A stretch of 26,327 nucleotides of DNA from JAICND01 sp035281425 (GCA_035281425.1 DATEDX010000030.1:1-26327); one strand, 5' to 3'; positions 15,823-24,440 are shown, counted from the stretch's first letter. Notes: generated from the letters alone by a model not told the origin. Program-made: numbers and translations.

Positions 15823-15878
15823 GACGGAAGACGGGAGACGTGAGACGTGAGACGTGAGACGTGAGACTTGGGACGTGC
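15823..15878. repeat. 8-unit heptamer array (GACGGAA/GACGTGA) between divergent genes
   Basis: Eight 7-bp units in register read GACGGAA, GACGGGA, four GACGTGA, GACTTGG and GACGTGC. The array sits 53 bp upstream of gltB and 30 bp upstream of the rightward NAD(P)-binding gene, so unlike the others it lies in a promoter region. Both subfamilies of unit occur in one array, changing from GGAA to GTGA in the same order as at 1725 and 20436. Confidence 0.9.
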
Positions 15879-15908
15879 GGGAATAGCTCAGCCCACTAGC
15901 GTGCCCGG

Positions 15909-16358
15909 GTGCCCGTCATCGTCGTCGGAGCCGATCATCCACTCGGCGAGGCTGTGATCGAGCGCCTGCTCGGTCCCGACCGCGAGATCCGGGCCTACGT
16001 CTCCGACCCGGCGGCTGTAGATAGCCTCAAGAAGCGAGGAGCCAAGGTTGCGCTAGGGGATCTTTCCGATTCCAGTCATGTTGCCGGAGCCTCCCTCCAC
16101 TGTTTTTCGGTGGTCTTGATCGGCCCCGCGGTGGGCGATGGACGGGACATCAGCTTCGCCGCCAACACCGCCGAGGTGTTCCGAGGCTGGGCCCAGGCGG
16201 CCGAGGAAGCGGGGGCTCGGCGAATCATCTGGGTGACGGACGATGCCACCCCACCCAGCAGCCGGGAGAATGCTCAAGTCGCAGTTGGTGACCGGACCCC
16301 GGGGGAGATAGCCGAAGAGGTCGCCGCCAAGGACGATGCCGCCTCGCTCTCCAACTAG
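15909..16358 (+). CDS. Short NAD(P)-binding Rossmann-fold protein (NmrA/SDR-like)
   Basis: This 149-residue protein starts with a Rossmann strand and glycine loop (VIVVGADHPLGEAVIERLL), followed by beta-alpha units including a second strand, REIRAYVSDP, and KVALGDLSD, the usual acidic turn of atypical SDR/NmrA proteins. Later segments VVLIGPAVGD and ARRIIWVTDD fit strands 4 and 5. It stops where a full NmrA-like protein (250-300 residues) would begin its substrate domain, and no YxxxK active site is present. It may be a minimal binding or sensor protein. The GTG at 15909 has no clear ribosome binding site. Its TAG stop shares the palindrome CTAG with the stop of the convergent M23 peptidase gene. 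Confidence 0.72.
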   Translation: MPVIVVGADHPLGEAVIERLLGPDREIRAYVSDPAAVDSLKKRGAKVALGDLSDSSHVAGASLHCFSVVLIGPAVGDGRDISFAANTAEVFRGWAQAAEEAGARRIIWVTDDATPPSSRENAQVAVGDRTPGEIAEEVAAKDDAASLSN

Positions 16359-17083
16359 TCAGCGCCGGCGATTCCTGGTGTCTCCGGCGAGACCGGCCCT
16401 ACCGGGCTGGGGCACAGTTCGGGATCGACGGCCGGGGCGTCCACCCCCGGCATGCAGAGCGCTTCGACTTGGTTCTGCAGGTCGATTTCCGCCAGAGCGG
16501 CCACCGCCCGCTCAAAGGCATCGACCAGGTAGGGGAAAGGATTGATGGGCCGGCCCAATCGATGCAGCTCGAAGTGGGTATGAGGCGATTTCCCCTCGGC
16601 ATTTCCAGAGTCACCGACAAAAGCGATCGGCTGGCCGGCGATTACCGAGGCCCCCTCCTCGATCCCCGGCGCCAGAGTGTGAGACCAGTCGGCCCGTCCC
16701 CGGTCCCCGCCGGGAAGGTCGTTGTTGAGGTGCATGTACCAGGTGCTCCACTCGTCGGACAGTTCGATGACCACATACCGGCCCGACCGGGGACCATCGC
16801 TGACGACGGTCACCGTGCCGTCGGTGGCGGCGTATACGGGGGTCAGCTTGGGCGCCATCAAGTCGTTGCCTTCATGTCGGCGCCCGCCGGGACGGGGTGC
16901 CCCGAAGGTCGAGGAGAAGTAGGTCACCCGGGGATCTTGGGGAAAGTGGAGTTGGAGCTCGCTGGCTGCCAACGCCGGGACCGGCCACGCCGTCAACGCT
17001 GCCGCACCGGCGGTTCCTGCGAGATATCGGAGGAACCCGCGGCGAGAAACAGTGTTGAGCTGTGGTCTGATGAGAACCCCCAT
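16355..17083 (-). CDS. Tat-exported M23 family metallopeptidase
   Basis: This 242-residue peptidase is predicted to cut peptidoglycan cross-links outside the membrane. A twin-arginine signal (SRRGFLRY, residues 13-20) precedes a hydrophobic stretch and an ALA cleavage site near residue 39. The M23 core shows HEGND (H70, D74 as zinc ligands), YMHL (H118) and HTHFE (H168, H170). The domain fills most of the mature protein, with a short C-terminal tail containing two cysteines. The ATG at 17083 is preceded directly by AAAGGG, too close for a standard ribosome binding site, but no alternative start fits the Tat signal better. A long structured leader lies upstream (17084-17334), suggesting RNA-level control. 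Exported wall hydrolases in actinobacteria are often under c-di-AMP riboswitches. Confidence 0.9.
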   Translation of the reverse strand: MGVLIRPQLNTVSRRGFLRYLAGTAGAAALTAWPVPALAASELQLHFPQDPRVTYFSSTFGAPRPGGRRHEGNDLMAPKLTPVYAATDGTVTVVSDGPRSGRYVVIELSDEWSTWYMHLNNDLPGGDRGRADWSHTLAPGIEEGASVIAGQPIAFVGDSGNAEGKSPHTHFELHRLGRPINPFPYLVDAFERAVAALAEIDLQNQVEALCMPGVDAPAVDPELCPSPVGPVSPETPGIAGAD

Positions 17084-17334
17084 CCCTTTGGGTCGAGAAA
17101 AACTACCTGGCTTGTGCACGAACGCGCAAACTCGAATTGCTCTTGCGCCGGCCGGGGCCCGGTGGGATCGCTCGCCCGACAACGTCAGAGGCCGGGGACG
17201 AAGGAAGGTCCCCGGCCTCTAATTGTCGGTGCCAGCGTTAGCCGCTGCCACCTGTGCCCGCATTTAGGTCACCCCGTATCCGACGCCGAAGCGCCACTCC
17301 CTGGCTACAGGCTGATGGGCTTTCCGTTTATCGG
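17084..17334 (-). ncRNA. Structured 5' leader of the M23 peptidase gene, candidate riboswitch
   Basis: In this 251-nt gap the minus strand shows several strong helices: a 5-bp stem with a UUCG loop (17282-17295), a 10-bp stem with one G-G mismatch and a GCUAA loop (17228-17252), and a perfect 13-bp stem (17187-17199 with 17208-17220). A further 7-bp outer pairing (17176-17182 with 17223-17229) extends the 13-bp stem but shares bases 17228-17229 with the 10-bp stem, so the two may be alternatives, as in a switch. CCTGT/ACAGG and GCCC/GGGC pairings would cross as a pseudoknot. A c-di-AMP (ydaO) riboswitch is the likeliest class by context, but I could not match its conserved segments, so identity is open. 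Confidence 0.5.
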
Positions 17335-17364
17335 CCCGGGGGCTAATTTTCTTGAGCCCCTGGG
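17335..17364 (-). terminator. Hairpin after the HAD gene
   Basis: CCCGGGGGCT (17335-17344) and AGCCCCTGGG (17355-17364) pair over 10 bp with one A-C mismatch around a 10-nt AT-rich loop. It begins 3 nt past the HAD gene stop. No U-tract follows, so termination may need Rho, or the stem may instead be the closing helix of the following leader. Confidence 0.5.
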
Positions 17365-17367
17365 ACG

Positions 17368-17997
17368 CTAAGGAGTGGAAAGGGAGCCGAGGAGGGAAGC
17401 GAGGAACGTCACGGCGGCTTCCTCGTCGGTCACCTTGAAGGTCTTCATGCCAAGCTCCTGGGCCGGTTTGAGATTGGCACCAATGTCATCGAGATAGACC
17501 GCTTCGGGGCCATTTACCCCCAGCCGCTGCAGGGCCAGGTGATAGATCGCCGGCTCGGGTTTGCGGACTCCTTCCCGCCAGGAGTGCACCACGACGTCGA
17601 ACTCATCGTCGATCCCGGCGTCGCCCAGGGTCTTCCAACTGTTGGTTATGGCTCCCACCTTGATGCCTCGCCTCCGTAGACCGCGAATCAGGTCGAGGAG
17701 CCGGGGCCGGGGGCGAAGGGTCATCTCGATCCTCGCCATCACCTCGGCGGCTTCGACCACCAAGCCCTCCTCAGCCAGTTCCGCCTCCCACTGCTCGCAG
17801 AAGGACGCGAAGTCGATCTCACCCCGCTCGTGACGTGCCCAGGCAGAGTTTGCGCCCCTGTTCGCCACCGCCCGGTTGACGGCGCCTGAAGGGATGGCAT
17901 TGGCGGCTTCGTAGGCCGCAATGGCAGCCAATGGGGAGTCGAGCACCACCCCGCCCAGGTCGAAAATCACGGCCCGGTAGCGGGGCACTTCCGTCAC
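17368..17997 (-). CDS. HAD superfamily hydrolase (subfamily IA, YihX-like)
   Basis: This 209-residue protein has the four HAD motifs. Motif I is AVIFDLGGVVLD, with the nucleophile D in FDLGG, and motif II is GAITNSWK. Motif III has the lysine in VRKPEPAIYHLAL, and motif IV is AVYLDDIGANL. The usual second aspartate of motif I is glycine here, as in YihX and the phosphatase domain of ACAD10-type proteins, so it may be a slow or specialised phosphatase. A helical cap lies between motifs I and II. The GTG at 17997 overlaps the stop of the LON-domain gene as GTGA. The substrate cannot be told from sequence. It is the last gene of a three-gene operon. Confidence 0.87.
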   Translation of the reverse strand: MTEVPRYRAVIFDLGGVVLDSPLAAIAAYEAANAIPSGAVNRAVANRGANSAWARHERGEIDFASFCEQWEAELAEEGLVVEAAEVMARIEMTLRPRPRLLDLIRGLRRRGIKVGAITNSWKTLGDAGIDDEFDVVVHSWREGVRKPEPAIYHLALQRLGVNGPEAVYLDDIGANLKPAQELGMKTFKVTDEEAAVTFLASLLGSLSTP

Positions 17998-18605
17998 AGA
18001 CCGGCCAATTCCGCCTGGAGGAGAATCGCCCTCTCGTCGAGCATGCCGGCGGCCCAGCGCAATCGGGTGGCCGGCCCGGGGGCGGCCAGTAATCGATGGG
18101 AATCGAGGGCGGTGACCGGGCACAGAGCTGCCAGCTGATACGAGGCGGCTACCGGATCGTTGGCCAGTTCGAGTCCGATGCCCGAGACGTCGGCGCCCAG
18201 CTCAGAAGCCAGCGCCAGAACCCGGCGCAATGAACACAGTGCTGTCTCCAGATCAGGTCCCACCTGCTCGGGTGCGTCCGGCACCTCGATGACTTCGGCT
18301 TGCGGATATGGGTCGTCTTCGAACCATTCCTGGACCTCGATCCGCCCGATCCCCGCCACCACCGCATAACGATCCCCGGCTTCCTCGGGTTCGCCCACTG
18401 CAGCCAGCTTGACCAGGGTGCCGACGGAAAAGCGCTCGTCGCCCCCTCCCACCTCTTGGCCGCGCTCGATGAGAACGGTACCGAAGGTAGCCTCGCCGGC
18501 TAGAACCCGGTCGAGAAGCCGGCGATAACGAGGTTCGAAGATACGCAACGGCACTGCAGTGAAAGGAAACACCACCAGGCCGAGGGGGAACATGGGGAGA
18601 ATCAC
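17994..18605 (-). CDS. LON substrate-binding domain protein (no protease domain)
   Basis: This 203-residue protein matches the N-terminal substrate-binding domain of Lon protease standing alone. It opens with MFPLGLVVFPFTAVPLRIFEPRY, followed by FGTVLI, VGTLVKL and a GIGRIEV strand, then a helical C-terminal part. There is no ATPase or Ser-Lys protease domain. Such proteins are common in actinobacteria and have no settled function; a role as a peptide- or protein-binding adaptor is inferred. The GTG at 18605 overlaps the upstream gene's stop as GTGA and its own stop overlaps the HAD start the same way, so the three genes are probably translated together. Confidence 0.88.
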   Translation of the reverse strand: MILPMFPLGLVVFPFTAVPLRIFEPRYRRLLDRVLAGEATFGTVLIERGQEVGGGDERFSVGTLVKLAAVGEPEEAGDRYAVVAGIGRIEVQEWFEDDPYPQAEVIEVPDAPEQVGPDLETALCSLRRVLALASELGADVSGIGLELANDPVAASYQLAALCPVTALDSHRLLAAPGPATRLRWAAGMLDERAILLQAELAGL

Positions 18606-19042
18606 TGGCGCTTCCTCACCGAGAAGCGCAGCCGGGTAGTCACCTCTTCGTCGATGGAGATGACGAACGAGAAGTCGCCCGGACCGGGGAAGGTGAGGTT
18701 GCTGATGGTGAAGGATCGCACCACCCCGATGTCAGGTCGGTCCATTTGGCCTTCCCGCTTCGGCACCCGGACGAGGTGGCGGAGCTGGCCACCAGGCAAC
18801 ATCGAGTTTCCATCGGCATCCTGCAATTCCACTCCGAGCTGGATCGAGGTACCGGTGAGCCCCCAGGGAATCCGCATCCGCAGAGCGATGGCCATGCTGG
18901 GATGGCGAGCAGGAAAGCCCGAGACGTAAAGGGTGTCCCATCCGCCACCGAGGATGTTGAGCTTGCCTTGCACTGCCTGCACCGCGTCGGCGAGCAAAGC
19001 TAGGTCTATCGTGGGCTTCAGCGGATCGAGTTCCAGCTCCAC
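18602..19042 (-). CDS. Uncharacterised protein, DUF6941-like
   Basis: This 146-residue soluble protein begins with a helix-like segment, IDLALLADAVQAVQGKLNIL, followed by GGGWDTLYV and several beta strands rich in paired arginines and hydrophobics (IALRMRIPW, FTISNLTFPGPGDFSFVISI). The LLADAV...GKLNILGGGWD pattern recalls the DUF6941 family; I am not certain of that name. No catalytic motif or membrane segment is seen, and an all-beta binding domain seems likely. The GTG at 19042 is the first gene of the operon with the LON-domain and HAD genes. It diverges from ino1 across a 70-bp gap. Confidence 0.65.
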   Translation of the reverse strand: MELELDPLKPTIDLALLADAVQAVQGKLNILGGGWDTLYVSGFPARHPSMAIALRMRIPWGLTGTSIQLGVELQDADGNSMLPGGQLRHLVRVPKREGQMDRPDIGVVRSFTISNLTFPGPGDFSFVISIDEEVTTRLRFSVRKRQ

Positions 19043-19112
19043 CCAGCGACTCTACCGCCAGGGCCCGGGTCGCCTTCGCCCCGGAGCGAATTTCCAAGTG
19101 CCGGAGGTGCTG

Positions 19113-20435
<1,323 letters not shown>

Positions 20436-20484
20436 GACGGGAGACGGAAGACGGAAGACGGAAGACGTGAGACGTGAGACTTCC
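20436..20484. repeat. 7-unit heptamer array beginning at the ino1 stop codon
   Basis: Units in register are GACGGGA, three GACGGAA, two GACGTGA and GACTTCC. The first unit starts immediately after the ino1 TAA (20433-20435). The order, GGAA units then GTGA units then a degenerate GACTT unit, repeats that of the array at 15823. Confidence 0.92.
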
Positions 20485-20517
20485 TCCCCCAGCGAACGGA
20501 GTGAGCGTTGGGGGAGG
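20483..20517. terminator. GC-rich hairpin in the ino1/membrane-protein gap
   Basis: CCTCCCCCAGCG (20483-20494) pairs with CGTTGGGGGAGG (20506-20517) over 12 bp with one G-U pair, around an 11-nt loop. It lies between convergent genes and could stop transcription from the left, although no T-tract follows. The loop-side sequence GCGAACGGAGTGAGCG is itself nearly symmetrical. Confidence 0.55.
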
Positions 20518-20520
20518 GTG

Positions 20521-20602
20521 GCCCGAGGGGCCGGAGGGGGTCCTGGGATGTTGCCCGAAGGGCCGGAGGGGGCCGGGCCGATGGCCCGAAGGGCCGGAGG
20601 GG
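20521..20602. repeat. Three 19-bp direct repeats, each with a small hairpin
   Basis: GCCCGARGGGCCGGAGGGG occurs at 20521-20539, 20553-20571 and 20584-20602, with spacers of 13 and 12 bp. The second and third copies are identical; the first has G for A at one place. In the third copy, with the base before it, GGCCC-GAA-GGGCC forms a tight hairpin. The array ends 10 bp before the stop of the leftward membrane-protein gene. Three copies with such short spacers do not make a CRISPR. Confidence 0.85.
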
Positions 20603-20612
20603 CCTCGGGTGG

Positions 20613-21794
20613 CTAGGCAGGTGCGGGGCGCAGACGTTGCCAGTAGGTGACAATGGCGTAGAGAAGTGCCACCCCGAGGATGGGGGTGCCGATCCGCTTG
20701 AGCACGGCGGAATCCGCCACCAGCCCGGCCAGGAAGAGAACGATTCCGGTGTTGACCGCTAAAAGGATCATGCGGTTGGTAGCGGCTGACACCAGTGCCA
20801 GCGAGGCCACGCCCGCAAACAAGGCGTTCGTCATCACCCCGATGAACATGGTGTGGTCGAAGGCGATGAGCACACCGATGGGACCGGTCCCCGTCTCCGG
20901 GTCGAGCTGTCCCGAGGTGAATAGCTGAACCACGTAGACCAGTAGCGCGATCCCCACCACTAACCCCACCACTGCCACCCTCGCGAAGTTGGAGCTGCCG
21001 CCGCCTCGCCAGGCACTGAGTTTGAGATGGCCCCACATGTGGATGATGTAGGCGATGATGGCGATCACCTGCAAGCCCGAGAACACCGGTGAGAGCTCGA
21101 TGACCAGGTTGAAGACGAAGGCGACGTTGGCAACGATTCCCGCCACGAATAGGGCCCAGGCCACGAATCGTCCCAAGCGCCCTTGACCACCCTTAAGTGC
21201 CCAGTGGCTAACCGCCACCCCGGCCAGGATGAGATAGCCGATGAGCATGGCGGCGGGGTGGGCACCGGCCAGACGGGCGGCGGTGTCGGCGTCGAGCCCG
21301 GGCAGCGACCCGCGGGCGATTAACAAACCGAGTAGCACGCCAAGGATGGCCCCGATCGTCAACGACACCACCGCGAGGTAGAGAGCAAGTTGGGCAGTCG
21401 TCTTTTCGCTCTGCCGATAGCGGCCTCCCACCCAAATCAGCAGCCAGACGATGGCGATCAGCAGCAAGGTTCCCGCCACCGGTCGGAGGATTCCACTGGT
21501 GGTGGCAAAGGCCAGAACGTAGAGCGACACCGTCACCAGTGAGGCCATCCCCATCCTGCTTCCCGACTGCACCGCCCGACTGTCGGCTCCGGGGCCGAAC
21601 ATGGCGAGGGAGACGGCCACCACCGCTAGCGTGATCCAACCCAGGGTGCCCGCATGCACATGAGTAAGAATCATCTGCCTGCTGGGTTCCCAAATGTCAA
21701 GCCCGTTGAGAATTCCAATGACGATGGTGACGACGAATATCGCCAGGGCGCCTCTGAACAGGACGCGAGCCTGGTTATCGAGACCGCTTTCCAT
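20613..21794 (-). CDS. Polytopic membrane protein, heme-copper oxidase/NnrS-like
   Basis: This 393-residue protein has about eleven or twelve hydrophobic segments filling nearly its whole length. Several histidines sit in or near them: THVHAGTLGW in the second segment, AHPAAMLIGY in the middle, YIIHMWGHLKL, and FDHTMFIGV near the end. This pattern resembles heme- or copper-binding membrane proteins such as subunit I of cbb3/NO-reductase-type oxidases and NnrS, but the full set of oxidase ligands and the catalytic HPE/HH motifs are missing, so I do not call it an oxidase. The ATG at 21794 has an excellent ribosome binding site (GAGGAGG, about 8 nt upstream), which rules out the longer open frame. 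It diverges from arfB. Confidence 0.6.
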   Translation of the reverse strand: MESGLDNQARVLFRGALAIFVVTIVIGILNGLDIWEPSRQMILTHVHAGTLGWITLAVVAVSLAMFGPGADSRAVQSGSRMGMASLVTVSLYVLAFATTSGILRPVAGTLLLIAIVWLLIWVGGRYRQSEKTTAQLALYLAVVSLTIGAILGVLLGLLIARGSLPGLDADTAARLAGAHPAAMLIGYLILAGVAVSHWALKGGQGRLGRFVAWALFVAGIVANVAFVFNLVIELSPVFSGLQVIAIIAYIIHMWGHLKLSAWRGGGSSNFARVAVVGLVVGIALLVYVVQLFTSGQLDPETGTGPIGVLIAFDHTMFIGVMTNALFAGVASLALVSAATNRMILLAVNTGIVLFLAGLVADSAVLKRIGTPILGVALLYAIVTYWQRLRPAPA

Positions 21795-21902
21795 GAATGT
21801 TTCCTCCTCATCCACCTGCGGGCAGACCCTCCCCCGCCGGCTCTTCCTCCACCATAGGGGCGGATGCCGTCGCGCCGTCGGCAAGATTGGGAAGGATGAC
21901 AG

Positions 21903-22310
21903 GTGATAGTGGGGGGCCGGGAGATCCCCGATCGGGAGTTGGAGTGGACGTTCGGCCCCTCCGGCGGGCCGGGAGGCCAGCACGCCAATCGTGCTCACAC
22001 CAGGGCTGAGGTCCGTTTCGACCTTGGTGCCTCCCCATCACTTCCCGCTGAGATGAAGGAGCGAATCCTGCGCCGATTGGCTGGGCGGGCTGCGGGGGGG
22101 GTGGTGACTGTCGCCGCTGACGACACCCGCAGCCAATTGCAGAATCGACGACTGGCCAGGGAACGACTCGCCCTCCTCCTCAACGAGGCCGCCCGCCCGC
22201 CCCGCCAGCGTCGCCCCACCCGGCCCACGGTCGCTTCCCGGGAGCGGCGCCTCCAGGAGAAGCGGCGGCGAAGCCAGCTCAAGCAGAGCCGGCGTCTGGA
22301 TCTCGAGTGA
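21903..22310 (+). CDS. arfB: ArfB/YaeJ-type peptidyl-tRNA hydrolase (ribosome rescue)
   Basis: This 135-residue protein carries the release-factor catalytic loop GGPGGQHANRAHTRAEVRF near residues 20-38, with the GGQ that hydrolyses peptidyl-tRNA. It lacks the codon-recognition domains of RF1/RF2, as ArfB does. The C-terminal tail is strongly basic (RERRLQEKRRRSQLKQSRR), matching the tail that enters the empty mRNA channel of stalled ribosomes. The GTG at 21903 has GGAAGG about 8 nt upstream. Its 3' end overlaps the convergent menE gene by 32 nt. Confidence 0.93.
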   Translation: MIVGGREIPDRELEWTFGPSGGPGGQHANRAHTRAEVRFDLGASPSLPAEMKERILRRLAGRAAGGVVTVAADDTRSQLQNRRLARERLALLLNEAARPPRQRRPTRPTVASRERRLQEKRRRSQLKQSRRLDLE

Positions 22311-23556
22311 CTTCCTGAGCGATGAGCCCTTGCAGCGCCTCCGGGTCGACTTTCCCCAACTCGTTTCGCGGTAGCCGGGAGACCCGCCGCCAGCGTTTGG
22401 GGCGGGCATGGGCGGGCAGGGCCGGAAACTCCTCCCCGATCAACTCGGTGGGTTCGGCTCGACCCAGGTAGGTGGCAACCACCACTTCTCCCCACTCGGG
22501 ATCGGGCTGGCCAAAAACGAACACCTCGTCGATCAGCGGATGCTCAGCCAAGATTGCCGCGACCCGATCGGGATCGACCTTTTCCCCCCCGGTAATGATG
22601 ACCCGGTCGGCCCGTCCTTCTACCAGCAACGAACCGTCGCCATCAAGCCGGCCCCGATCGCGGGTCTGAAACCATCCGTCCTCGTCCGCCTCGCCCACGT
22701 ACCCCAGCATGACAGTGGGCCCCCCGATCCCGATCCACCCGCCTGCTCCGATGGCTATTTTCACCCCCGGCAAGGGTCGCAGAGCTCCACCGGGGGTTAG
22801 CGCCGTCGCCACCTGCCCGGTGGTCTCAGTCATGCCATAGGTGGGGAGGACGACCAATCCTGCTTCGCGGGCTCTCTCGACCAGGCCCGGTGGGGCGGGA
22901 CCCCCTCCCACCAGGATCTTGGTGCCCGCCTGCAGAGATCCGCCTTGGGCCAGCAGGCGGTGGACTTGGGTGGGGACCAGCGAAGCCCACTGGGCTCCTG
23001 GCATGCCATGCGAGAGGTGTTTGAGCTCGGGGGCAAGTACCAGGGTGCCGCCGGTGAGGAGCACCCGATACAGGGCACCCAACCCGCTCATGTGATAAAG
23101 GGGAAGGGGGCACAGCCAGCGGTCACCCGGGCCGTGGCCCAGGTGGGTGCTCGACGCCTCAGCCGCCGCCTCCCAGTTCGTCGACCCGATTCGCACCCCT
23201 TTGGGCGATCCCGTCGACCCACTGGTGAAAAGGATCGTGTGGGCTGGTCGGGTATCAGCGGCTGCCCGTTGCGCCAGATCCTCACCATCGGGCCGATCAG
23301 GCCCGATCACGACCACGACAGCTCCGCTTCGGGAGGCGGCCAGCAGTTCCACTACTGCCTCGCCTACGAGGCGGGGCCTGACCACCACCTGAGTACCGGA
23401 CCTGTCCCCCAGCCGGCGAGCACGCGCCGCGACCATTTCTTCGACCCGCCCGTAGCTCAGGCTCCCATCTCCGTCTTCGACGAAGAGAGAGCCACCTCGC
23501 TCATCGGCTTGTGTCGCCAGCCAATCGCCCATCTGCTCACCGTCCGTTACATTCAC
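22279..23556 (-). CDS. menE: o-Succinylbenzoate-CoA ligase (MenE-like AMP-forming ligase)
   Basis: This 425-residue adenylate-forming enzyme has the AMP/phosphate loop ILFTSGSTGSPKGV, the adenine-site motif TYGMTETTG, the hinge region RDRGRLDGDG...GRADRVIITGGEKV, and the catalytic lysine in NELGKVDPEAL. Divergence from menB-menA supports MenE over other acyl-CoA ligases: it activates o-succinylbenzoate before MenB closes the ring in menaquinone synthesis. The GTG at 23556 has GGAG eight nt upstream. The ATG at 23532 is an alternative; the ATG at 23574 would overlap the menB start. Either way it faces menB with almost no intergenic DNA. Confidence 0.88.
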   Translation of the reverse strand: MNVTDGEQMGDWLATQADERGGSLFVEDGDGSLSYGRVEEMVAARARRLGDRSGTQVVVRPRLVGEAVVELLAASRSGAVVVVIGPDRPDGEDLAQRAAADTRPAHTILFTSGSTGSPKGVRIGSTNWEAAAEASSTHLGHGPGDRWLCPLPLYHMSGLGALYRVLLTGGTLVLAPELKHLSHGMPGAQWASLVPTQVHRLLAQGGSLQAGTKILVGGGPAPPGLVERAREAGLVVLPTYGMTETTGQVATALTPGGALRPLPGVKIAIGAGGWIGIGGPTVMLGYVGEADEDGWFQTRDRGRLDGDGSLLVEGRADRVIITGGEKVDPDRVAAILAEHPLIDEVFVFGQPDPEWGEVVVATYLGRAEPTELIGEEFPALPAHARPKRWRRVSRLPRNELGKVDPEALQGLIAQEVTRDPDAGSA

Positions 23557-23559
23557 TTT

Positions 23560-24435
23560 GTGGTCTCCGAGCATTTTGACCCGACCCGCTGGCAGGAGGT
23601 GGATGGTTTCAGCTTTCGCGACCTCACGTACCACCGCGCCCTCGACCAGGGCACGGTAAGGGTCGCCTTTCATCGTCCCGAAGTCCGCAACGCCTTCCGG
23701 CCGGATACCGTCGATGAACTGTTCGCCGCACTCGATCACGCCCGCCAGACCCCCGAGGTGGGGGTGGTGCTGTTAACCGGCAACGGGCCCTCTCCCAAGG
23801 ATGGCGGTTGGGCCTTCTGTTCGGGGGGAGACCAACGCATTCGGGGGGCTGACGGCTATCAGTATTCGGAGGAGGGGCGGTTGGGCCGCCTCCATATCCT
23901 TGAGGTTCAGCGCCTGATCCGCTTCATGCCGAAGATCGTGATCGCCGTCGTTCCCGGTTGGGCGGTGGGCGGAGGACACTCCCTACATGTGGTCTGCGAC
24001 CTCACCCTCGCCTGCGCCGAACATGCCATCTTCAAACAGACTGACCCCGATGTGGCCAGCTTCGACGGGGGCTTCGGGTCGGCCTACTTAACCCGAATGG
24101 TGGGCCAGAAGCGGGCCCGAGAGATCTTCTTCCTGGGCCGGGACTATCGAGCCGACGAAGCCGTGGCCATGGGTATGGTCAACGCCTCCATACCCCACGG
24201 TGACCTCGAAGCCACCGCCCTGGAGTGGGCGGAGGAGATCGGCAGCAAGTCACCCACCGCCCAGCGAATGCTGAAGTACGCCTTCAATGCCATCGACGAT
24301 GGCCTCATTGGCCAGCAACTATTCGCCGGCGAGGCGACCCGCCTCGCCTACGGCACCCCGGAAGCAGAAGAGGGACGCCAAGCGTTTCTCGAGAAGCGGC
24401 GGCCGCGATTCCGCCAGTTCCCCTGGCACTTCTAG
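23560..24435 (+). CDS. menB: 1,4-Dihydroxy-2-naphthoyl-CoA synthase
   Basis: This 291-residue crotonase-fold enzyme closes the naphthoquinone ring in menaquinone synthesis. It is very close to actinobacterial MenB: FDPTRWQEV at the start, VRVAFHRPEVRNAFRPDTVDEL, LTGNGPSPKDGGWAFCSGGDQRIRG (oxyanion region), RLHILEVQRLIRFMPK, GGGHSLHVVCDLTLA, FKQTDPDVASFDGGFGSAYL with the catalytic aspartate, and FAGEATRLAY near the end. The GTG at 23560 starts the protein at the family's usual place, but no ribosome binding site is visible, so a leaderless mRNA is possible. menA follows after 5 nt. Confidence 0.96.
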   Translation: MVSEHFDPTRWQEVDGFSFRDLTYHRALDQGTVRVAFHRPEVRNAFRPDTVDELFAALDHARQTPEVGVVLLTGNGPSPKDGGWAFCSGGDQRIRGADGYQYSEEGRLGRLHILEVQRLIRFMPKIVIAVVPGWAVGGGHSLHVVCDLTLACAEHAIFKQTDPDVASFDGGFGSAYLTRMVGQKRAREIFFLGRDYRADEAVAMGMVNASIPHGDLEATALEWAEEIGSKSPTAQRMLKYAFNAIDDGLIGQQLFAGEATRLAYGTPEAEEGRQAFLEKRRPRFRQFPWHF

Positions 24436-24440
24436 CCCCG

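Noticed and set aside
17084..17334. Firm call of a ydaO (c-di-AMP) riboswitch
   Set aside because: Context fits, but the conserved GGGGUGAA and CGACAGCUAACC segments are not clearly present. It is left as an unidentified structured leader.
20521..20602. Possible mini-CRISPR
   Set aside because: Repeats are 19 bp with 12-13 bp spacers and only three copies, and no cas genes are near. They are hairpin repeats.
21795..21998. 68-residue N-terminal extension of the membrane protein
   Set aside because: It is antisense to arfB, and a strong GAGGAGG site marks the ATG at 21794.
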